Positions 58,168 to 64,000 of a stretch of DNA of 64,000 bases are shown here, piece after piece. Position 1 is the first letter of the stretch; every line of letters begins with the position of its first letter. Below the pieces are notes generated by a model. That model did not search any database. It was not told the DNA's origin and saw nothing but the letters and a program-made list of their open reading frames with translations. Source of the stretch: Mesorhizobium sp. (lineage in GTDB: Bacteria; Pseudomonadota; Alphaproteobacteria; Rhizobiales; Rhizobiaceae). The stretch lies in contig SAQR01000007.1 in NCBI GenBank assembly GCA_004020365.1, positions 62,001-126,000 of the forward strand. Direction: 5' to 3'. The position numbers and the translations under genes were made by a program.

Positions 58168-60318
58168 CTAGACGAAGAGAAAATCGCTGTTCGAGACGCT
58201 CGCAACGAGGACACCGTTTAGTGAAAGCATGTCACTGTCGGAGAAGACGACCAGCGTGTCGCTCCCGACCTGCCGGAGTTCGCTAAAATTTTGGTATCCT
58301 GAAATCTCCAGCAGATCGTCGCCGGAAAGATCGAAGTCGGCGATGGTGTCGTGGCCGTGGCCGGCGGCGAAGACGAAGCTGTCGTTTCCCGTTCCGCCGG
58401 TGAGGTTATCGGCGCCGAGACCACCGACGAGCCGGTCCGAGCCGCCCCGGCCGTCCAGCTGATCGGCGCCGCCGAGGCCTTCGAGCGTGTTCGCTGCGCC
58501 GTTGCCCACCATGGTGTTGGCGAGCCCGTTACCTTTTCCCGCCAAATTGGCAGCCGACCTCAGGAAGAGGTTTTCGACGTTTTCGGCCAGGGTCCAGTTT
58601 GTATAAGCATGCGTCTCGTCGAAGCCGCCATTGGTCTCTTCGATGGTTTTGTCGCCGGCATTGTCGACATAGTAGACGTCATTACCTGCGCCGCCGACAT
58701 GCGTGTCGGCGCCCGCTTTTCCGTTCAAGACGTCGCTGCCGCCCATTCCGTAAATGACGTCCGCACCGGAACCGCCGGTAAGCGTATTGTTGCCGTCGTC
58801 GCCTACGATCGACCCTGGCGGCGGTTCGTCGAGGGAATCGTTCCAGACGAAATCCGAACTGCTCACGGAGGCGCTGGTCACGTTTTTCAGGAGGACAGTG
58901 TCACTGTCGGAGAAGACGACCAGCGTGTCGCTCCCGACCTGCCGGAGTTCGCTAAAACTTTGGTATCCTGAAATCTCCAGGAGATCGTCGCCGGAAAGGT
59001 CGAAGTCGGTGACGGTGTCGTGGCCATGGCCGGCGGCGAAGACGAAGCTGTCGTTTCCCGTTCCGCCGGTGAGGATATCGGCCCCAAGACCACCGACGAG
59101 CCGGTCCGACCCGCCCCGGCCATCCAGCCGATCGGCGCCGCCAAGACCTTCGAGCGTGTTCGCTGCGCCGTTGCCCACCATGGTGTTGGCGAGCCCGTTG
59201 CCTTTTGCCGCCAGATTGGCAGCCGACCTCAGGAAGAGGTTTTCGACGTTTTCGGCCAGGGTCCAGTTTGTATAAGCATGCGTCTCGTCGACGCCGCCAT
59301 TGTTCGCCTCGATGGTTTTGTCACCGGCATTGTCGACATAGTAGACGTCGTTGCCCGTGCCGCCGACAAGCGTGTCGGCGCCGACCCCGCCAATGAGTTG
59401 GTCGGAGCCGCCGCGGCCCTCCAGCAAATCATCGCCGGCCAGCCCATCCAGCAAATTGGCCGCCTCGTTTCCGCCGAGCTGGTCGGCAAAGGCAGAGCCT
59501 GTAAGATCTTCAATGCTGGTGAAGGTGTCGCGGTCGCTTCCGATACCGGTCCCGTCCAGATCGAGATGTTGTTCCAGGGCGTCGATCCAATGTGAGGCGA
59601 TTTTTGCATAGCCCCCGGCAGTCGGATGCAGCCCGCTGTCAAGCGGCGGCGCGGTGATATCATCTGGTGTCAGATCACGCATGTCGACAAAGGCGATCTT
59701 ACGCCCCTGGGCCGCCAGTTCAGAGATCAGACCGGGCATTGCATCATTATACGCATCGACACGGTCTGCACGCGCTTGCGACTGTTGGCCGACGCGAACG
59801 GGAGGCAAGGATCCGACGAAGACGGTCAAGGCGGGATCGCTGGAGGTCAGGCTGAGCAAAAGGGCGCGCAGATCCTGCAACATCGTTGGCACGCTATCGG
59901 TCGAACTGTCATTTGTTCCGGCGATCAGCAGCACGGCGTCGGGTTTCGTAGCTGCCACAACATCGTTGTCGATGCCGTTCAGTTGATTGAGCGTCCAGTT
60001 GCGGTGACCCTCGTGATTCCGATCGGCCATGCTGGCGGGTCCGTTGGACGACGAACCGACGAAGTCGATCTTCACATTGAGTGCCGCCAACTGTTCCAGC
60101 ATAAACTTCCGATATCCGCCGCTTTCGGTATCGGAAGAGCTCGCGATCACGCCATATGTAATGGAATCGCCCAGCGGCAGTATCTTCAGCAACTTGTAAG
60201 CATGGCCGGAAGCCAAATCGGCGATGACTCCACGCGACGAAGCGCCGTAATTTACCGCGTCACTACCGGCTCCGCCGACGAAAGCGTCTGGACGGCTGCT
60301 ATCGTAGAACACCGTCAT
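58168..60318 (-). CDS. secreted SGNH/GDSL hydrolase with RTX calcium-binding repeats
   Basis: A 716-residue protein. The N-terminal SGNH hydrolase (about residues 45-260) has ILPLGDSITYGV (catalytic Ser), AGTNDSS (block III Asn) and DSGLHPTAGGYAKIA (Asp-x-x-His type). The remainder is RTX: nonapeptides such as GLAGDDLLEGRGGSDQLIGG and repeated DFDLSGDDLLEISGY modules. There is no N-terminal signal; export by a type I system through the C-terminus is expected. Two nearly identical blocks of about 160 residues are in tandem (see repeat). GTGGAG upstream favours the ATG at 60318. Confidence 0.9.
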   Translation of the reverse strand: MTVFYDSSRPDAFVGGAGSDAVNYGASSRGVIADLASGHAYKLLKILPLGDSITYGVIASSSDTESGGYRKFMLEQLAALNVKIDFVGSSSNGPASMADRNHEGHRNWTLNQLNGIDNDVVAATKPDAVLLIAGTNDSSTDSVPTMLQDLRALLLSLTSSDPALTVFVGSLPPVRVGQQSQARADRVDAYNDAMPGLISELAAQGRKIAFVDMRDLTPDDITAPPLDSGLHPTAGGYAKIASHWIDALEQHLDLDGTGIGSDRDTFTSIEDLTGSAFADQLGGNEAANLLDGLAGDDLLEGRGGSDQLIGGVGADTLVGGTGNDVYYVDNAGDKTIEANNGGVDETHAYTNWTLAENVENLFLRSAANLAAKGNGLANTMVGNGAANTLEGLGGADRLDGRGGSDRLVGGLGADILTGGTGNDSFVFAAGHGHDTVTDFDLSGDDLLEISGYQSFSELRQVGSDTLVVFSDSDTVLLKNVTSASVSSSDFVWNDSLDEPPPGSIVGDDGNNTLTGGSGADVIYGMGGSDVLNGKAGADTHVGGAGNDVYYVDNAGDKTIEETNGGFDETHAYTNWTLAENVENLFLRSAANLAGKGNGLANTMVGNGAANTLEGLGGADQLDGRGGSDRLVGGLGADNLTGGTGNDSFVFAAGHGHDTIADFDLSGDDLLEISGYQNFSELRQVGSDTLVVFSDSDMLSLNGVLVASVSNSDFLFV
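58231..59382. repeat. long internal direct duplication in the RTX gene
   Basis: The segments 58231-58712 and 58899-59382 (period about 670 bases) are nearly identical at DNA level, for example GTGTCGCTCCCGACCTGCCG and CATTGTCGACATAGTAGACG in both. Each encodes one full module of YYVDNAGDKTIE, VENLFLRSAANLA, RTX nonapeptides and DLLEISGYQ. The high nucleotide identity implies recent duplication or gene conversion. Confidence 0.85.
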
Positions 60319-60329
60319 GGTATTTTCTC

Positions 60330-60568
60330 CACCTGGCAAAGCTTCTCGCGGTTGCCGGCGTAACTGTCCTCGTCCCGGATATTGCTGTTTGCGCCGCGTT
60401 CGAGCTGCCGATCATGCGCGTTGTGGCGCCCCCGTTCGAGGACGGGAACGCGAGCTTTCTTCCGTCTGGCGAACTGCTGCTGGAAAAGGCTGAACCGAAG
60501 CCAGCGCCGATCACGACGGCACCATGGTGCTCGTCGGCGACCTGATTGGCGGGGGTGTCGAGTACCAT
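60330..60568 (-). pseudogene. N-terminal fragment of a GMC-family oxidoreductase
   Basis: From an ATG at 60568 the frame gives HHGAVVIGAGFGSAF, the FAD dinucleotide motif. After a frameshift the next frame continues VPVLERGRHNAHDRQLERGA and NSNIRDEDSY, as in GMC oxidoreductases. It ends 12 bases before the start of the RTX hydrolase. The remaining 400 or more codons are absent. Confidence 0.65.
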
Positions 60569-61054
60569 TGTCCATGGCCTCTTCAGCCACTGACCCTGCA
60601 CCTGACGCCGATGCGATCGGCTTCCCGCAGGTCAGCGAGACAAATCTAGTGCTGCATTGCACTCTCAAGTATTGCAGCGCAGCATTAGCTACTATTTTAG
60701 CTGGTTATGCAACACTTTTTTAACCTGCACCTTGGCGCGTCACCTGGCACGCTGGCACTGGCCGGGGCGACCATCGTTGCTGTTGTGTGCCTAAATTAGG
60801 AGAAACTGACAATTTAACGCGGAGATTTATCGATAATCGGCGCAATTTTGCGCGCACTGGGCCAAGGCATCTTGACACGCGGTCGTTGCCTGCACGGATA
60901 ACTTGTAGTACGTTGCCTTGTTGCAGTGCAGCAATATGGCGGGCGACATGGCGGCAAGTCCGGCCGCGAGACGGCTCATCCGGGTCACCTAAAAGGTGAG
61001 CACCGAACACCGAAAAGGTGACGCGAAAATTCCGGAAGACGGGAGAAGCATGGG
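60569..61054. other. intergenic region, nothing recognised
   Basis: No credible reading frame. The AT-rich part 60655-60725 may contain the promoter of the GMC remnant and RTX gene (leftward). A GGGAGAAG ribosome site at the right end belongs to the gene at 61055. Confidence 0.4.
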
Positions 61055-62776
61055 ATGAGCATCGGAGCGGGCAGCGCCCGGCGTTGGCCGTCAGTCGGCA
61101 TCGAGCGTTCACCGGTTGAGCGTTATGTCCTTGCAGCCCTGCTTTTTTTCCCGTTCCTGTGCGGGCTCGTTCCGATCCTGCTCTACCAAAAGGCGGCATC
61201 CCGTGTGGCGTGGCACGATCCTGCCTTTGCCACGGCCAGCGCCTTCGGGTTGGCTCTACTATGCTGCCTTTTTTCATTCGTGCGCTATCCTGCCGAGGCG
61301 CCGCCTGCGCGAATTATCGTCGTCGGCCTGGCGATAACGCTGGGCCTCTTCAGCTTCGGGCTTGGAGACGAACTCGGCATTGCCAACGCGGCTCGCGCCG
61401 ACGCATTGGGCAATGTACTCATATATTCTCGCCTGATCGCGCTCGTGGCGGCTCTTTTTTCGATCCTGCGGCCCTCCTTTGCCATTTTCCCGATGGTCTA
61501 TTTCGCCTTCCACAAGGATGTCACACGGGCAGTCTCCGGTGCTGAGGAACTGGGCCGCAACGACTATGCGCCGTTGATTGAGGCCGGTCTCTTTCTGGCC
61601 TGTGGCCTGTTGGCCCTTGGCCTGCTGCAGAGTTTGAGCCGGCTGAAGCTCTTCACCAGGAACGTGCCCAGTCTTAACGAACTCGGGACCAGGGATTTCG
61701 CGGCCCAGGCTGCCGGCATATTGCTGCTGGCCGGGATCGGCGCCCATTTTGGCAACTACTTCATGTCGGGGATGGCCAAGGTTACGCTTGACGGAGGGCC
61801 GTTCAGCTGGATCCTCGAGAACCCGACCAGTTCCATCATGCTGGCCGGGTACGGGTTAGGCGCGGCCCCGCTGGGCTTTTCCGAATCGCTGCTCGCTCTT
61901 GCTTATGAAGCAGTCAGGGCGGTCGAGATTCCGATGAATGTCGTTATCCTTGCTGCGCAGCTTTTATGCTTTCTTGCTTTTTTGCGCCGGCGATGGCTCA
62001 TCGGACTGACCGCGTTCTTCGATATCATGCATATCGGGATATTCCTTCTGAGCGGCGCTCTTTTTCTGCACTGGATCGTGTTGAACAGTCTGATCGTCGC
62101 CGCTCTGACGAGAATGAAGGAAAACTCGTTTTCCAAAATTGCCATCGCAACCGGGATTGTTGTCACCATATTCGGTAACGCGGTCTTTTATAACGCGCGG
62201 CTCGGGTGGTACGATTCAAGGCAAATCCGGCAAGCACATTTCGAGGCGCTGACGAAGGAAGGTGACTGGGTGCGGGTCGCACCGAGCTTTTTCCGCGACG
62301 CCTCCTATTTGCTCTATGCCCGTCACTTCGGCTATCAGGAATATCGTCGTGTATCCGGCCACGTTCCAACCTCAGCCTGGGGCCAGATCGGGGTCAGGAA
62401 GGTGCAGCCAAAGTCGTCGGAAATTGCCTCGTCCAACTATGAGGTCATGAAGCTTACCAAAGAGTGCGCCTATCCAGTCGAACTGCCAATCACGCCGCCT
62501 GACTACGATGCCGCCCGCCCGGCGCCGTTTATTCTTGGCCAGCACAATCGCGCCGCGAACTTGGCGAACCCGGCTGTTGCGGTCGGTTATAACTTCTATC
62601 CACACCATCATTATTCCATGCCGTTCCTGCACCGCGCTTTTGAGGCGTTGGAGCCTGGCGACATCGTCGCGTATCGATACCTGGTCGAAACCGTCTGCCT
62701 CGACGTCGCAGATGGCAAGGTCGTGCGGCGGGTAATGACCCAGACATTGGGGCCCAGGATCGATGTCCGCCAGTGA
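61055..62776 (+). CDS. polytopic membrane protein with C-terminal soluble domain, function unknown
   Basis: A 573-residue protein. Residues about 25-370 hold ten or so hydrophobic segments (VLAALLFFPFLCGLVPILLY first). The segment GAHFGNYFMSGMAKVTLDGG is like the S-G-x-x-K loop of HTTM or DoxX-type membrane proteins. The last 190 residues are soluble, with GYNFYPHHHYSMPFLHRAF. I do not recognise an enzyme. GGGAGAAG lies 8 bases before the ATG. Next to the gene are mobile-element remains, so horizontal origin is possible. Confidence 0.7.
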   Translation: MSIGAGSARRWPSVGIERSPVERYVLAALLFFPFLCGLVPILLYQKAASRVAWHDPAFATASAFGLALLCCLFSFVRYPAEAPPARIIVVGLAITLGLFSFGLGDELGIANAARADALGNVLIYSRLIALVAALFSILRPSFAIFPMVYFAFHKDVTRAVSGAEELGRNDYAPLIEAGLFLACGLLALGLLQSLSRLKLFTRNVPSLNELGTRDFAAQAAGILLLAGIGAHFGNYFMSGMAKVTLDGGPFSWILENPTSSIMLAGYGLGAAPLGFSESLLALAYEAVRAVEIPMNVVILAAQLLCFLAFLRRRWLIGLTAFFDIMHIGIFLLSGALFLHWIVLNSLIVAALTRMKENSFSKIAIATGIVVTIFGNAVFYNARLGWYDSRQIRQAHFEALTKEGDWVRVAPSFFRDASYLLYARHFGYQEYRRVSGHVPTSAWGQIGVRKVQPKSSEIASSNYEVMKLTKECAYPVELPITPPDYDAARPAPFILGQHNRAANLANPAVAVGYNFYPHHHYSMPFLHRAFEALEPGDIVAYRYLVETVCLDVADGKVVRRVMTQTLGPRIDVRQ

Positions 62777-62802
62777 ATCCGGCGTGTCAAACGGCGTTGA
62801 AG

Positions 62803-62845
62803 ATTGACCCCTTATCGGCGTGCAATATTGACCCCCTAAGGTCGG
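62803..62845. mobile_element. end of an IS21-type element
   Basis: Two spaced copies of ATTGACCCC (in GATTGACCCCTTATCGGCG and AATATTGACCCCCTAAGG) match the repeated end sequence typical of IS21-family elements as I know them. No istA or istB gene is present in the window, so only a terminal scar remains. Confidence 0.5.
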
Positions 62846-62996
62846 TGAGCTGATCCGATCCGTCGAGGCTGCTCGGGGTTGCGCACCTGGGCGGTTCAGC
62901 GGGTTGGGGTTCAGGCGCGACGAAATCACGAAGCCGCTCGGTGAGGTCTGCCGAAAGGAAGAGCTGTTCGGGGTCGGAGACAGGTGACGAAACGAC

Positions 62997-63514
62997 TCAG
63001 GAGATAAAGCCCTTCGACGGCCCGGGCGTGATGGACATCGCGCACGGAGACGATCGAAGCCGTTCGCGCGACGCATTCATGAGTTGCGCGAGGATTCGGT
63101 CCGCGTGATCGACGGAACGAAAGGCGATTTCGAGCCGCAGAAGAAACGGGTGCTCGTCATCGTCGTGCCGAACGAGAAGCGCCACCGGCTCCGTTTCGAC
63201 CGTGAAGAGAAAGAGGCCGTTCGTGGGATACGACAACGGCGCCGCGTGATCATCGGCGAGGCGCTCGAACTCGATCGGCCCGGCCCACCATTCGTCGGCA
63301 CCCGGGGCAAGTAATTCCGCCAGTGACACCCGTTTACTTCCCTGCCTACCGTACACACTCCGAACGAACATGCGGTATCGGGCTGGGAAGATAGTTGCTC
63401 CACCGCCGATTGAATACCCGCGCCGAGCACGAGGAGCTCTTGCGATTTCAGGACGCAAAGCGGTAACCGGCCGAGACTCAGGTGTTCCGAAAGTCGGGTG
63501 GGAAGATTGGTCAT
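62997..63514 (-). pseudogene. broken AAA-ATPase-like gene
   Basis: From ATG 63514 (GAGGGG upstream) the frame starts MTNLPTRLSEHLSLGRLPL and runs to about 63371, where the protein-like reading moves to another frame: VRSVYGRQGSKRVSLAELLA, PGADEWWAGPIEFERLADDH, then FLLRLEIAFRSVDHADRILA. This is the N-terminal domain of a group of AAA ATPases (ATP-dependent Zn-protease-like) as I recall them. It breaks off after NASRERL, about 150 bases before the IS21-type end. Both a frameshift and a truncation are present. Confidence 0.55.
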
Positions 63515-63565
63515 GCTTGGGCCCCTCGTGTCTCACCACGCGAGGAGGCAAGAGACGTGCCGGTA

Positions 63566-64000
63566 TCACCTGCTCCCGACCCACTGCCGGATCTCGTCAG
63601 CCAATTGCTCGAGAACGCCCATCGTCCCGGCGGGGAGCGGGTCCGGAAACCGTTGCTCGGGATACGCGAGCGTTCCCCCCAGATGGACCGGCTGGACGCA
63701 GGGCATCTCGTGCTGTTCGAAAAACTTGATCATGTTGTCCGCGCATAGGCGCACACTCGGATCGTCCGCGGGATCGGTGGCGCCGTTGACGATGACCGCT
63801 CCGAGTTTTCCTTTGAGCTGTTGTCCGTCGCGCCACAGGGGATCCGATCTGTCGAGCAAGACGACGCCCAGGGCCGGCGGCATTCCGAAGCAGGTGGGAG
63901 TAGCCATTAGAATCACGTCCGACTCTTTCATGAGTGACAGAACACGATCGATCCCGTCGCCGTGGTATCCGAACGTTTGATAACACTGCTCGCACCCGAG
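63566..64000 (-). CDS. NADPH-dependent FMN reductase / flavodoxin-like protein, 5' end outside the window
   Basis: At least 144 residues of a flavodoxin-fold protein. The frame is open to the window edge: LGCEQCYQTFGYHGDGIDRV comes before the ATG at 63862, so that ATG is internal. The FMN-binding part reads SDVILMATPTCFGMPPALG and GKLGAVIVNGATDPADDPSV. The C-x-x-C near the edge resembles iron-sulfur-flavoprotein-like members. It probably passes electrons from NAD(P)H to FMN or a small acceptor. It precedes the broken AAA gene on the same strand. Confidence 0.8.
   Translation of the reverse strand, partial: LGCEQCYQTFGYHGDGIDRVLSLMKESDVILMATPTCFGMPPALGVVLLDRSDPLWRDGQQLKGKLGAVIVNGATDPADDPSVRLCADNMIKFFEQHEMPCVQPVHLGGTLAYPEQRFPDPLPAGTMGVLEQLADEIRQWVGSR

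Noticed and set aside
58231-59382. CRISPR array suggested by repeated DNA
   Set aside because: Two long repeats of about 480 bases inside a coding region encode RTX modules; no short regular repeats with spacers occur anywhere in the window.
1-64000. tRNA, rRNA or nod-box elements
   Set aside because: I looked for tRNA T-loop sequences and nod-box motifs and found none convincing; chance GGTTCGA strings are inside genes.

Overview
The window reads as chromosomal DNA of an alphaproteobacterium of the Hyphomicrobiales, most like Mesorhizobium or a close rhizobial relative. The grounds are high G+C, EcfG-type promoters (GGAAC-N16/17-CGTT), a SyrA/ExoX-type exopolysaccharide repressor, ExoF/ExoP-like export proteins and several small conserved rhizobial proteins. 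The genus is inferred, not proven.

Region 1 (1-10.5 kb) looks like a stress and envelope block: a PAS sensor fragment, DUF3309 and DUF2267 proteins, two PEBP-like proteins, a Do-family periplasmic protease, an FAD-Rieske oxidoreductase, a PfkB kinase and a PagL-like outer membrane protein. One perfect and six near-consensus EcfG promoters lie in front of these genes, which suggests a local general-stress regulon.

Region 2 (10.7-19.5 kb) is a complete sugar catabolic operon: LacI-type regulator, 18-bp palindromic operator, periplasmic binding protein, ABC ATPase, two permeases, TIM-barrel isomerase, FGGY kinase and a class II aldolase that keeps every FucA catalytic residue at the FucA residue number. 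The likely route is isomerase to ketose, kinase to ketose-1-phosphate, aldolase to DHAP plus an aldehyde. It is followed by pgpA, a CDP-alcohol phosphatidyltransferase and pcm. A 150-bp copy of the aldolase 3' end sits inverted at 22.0 kb, where the next region begins.

Region 3 (22.4-56.3 kb) is a large exopolysaccharide (EPS) locus: polyprenyl sugar-phosphate transferase, Wzx flippase, Wzy polymerase, seven glycosyltransferases, ExoF-like export protein, ExoP-like tyrosine kinase, GH16 glycanase, sulfotransferase, pyruvyl transferase, two methyltransferases, a nitroreductase-fold protein and a Crp/Fnr regulator. It is full of gene remnants (sulfotransferase, glycosyltransferase, UDP-glucose dehydrogenase, phage terminase, CysT permease, IS66, relaxase). 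Three diverged copies of the sugar-transferase/crp intergenic region are scattered through it.

The most interesting element is the operon at 46.4-52.0 kb: an MBOAT-SGNH fusion, a carrier protein, a free-standing adenylation enzyme whose pocket code I read as D-L-L-Y-L-A-L-V (the code I recall for L-proline in pyrrole pathways), and an acyl-CoA dehydrogenase resembling prolyl-S-carrier dehydrogenases. I infer that it makes pyrrole-2-carbonyl-S-carrier from proline and transfers the pyrrole acyl group to the polysaccharide through a Dlt-like MBOAT/SGNH machine.

Region 4 (56.5-64 kb) is accessory: a small conserved protein, a virginiamycin-B-lyase-like propeller, a secreted SGNH hydrolase with RTX repeats and a large internal duplication, a GMC oxidoreductase remnant, a polytopic membrane protein, an IS21-type end, a broken AAA-ATPase gene and a 5'-truncated flavoprotein.
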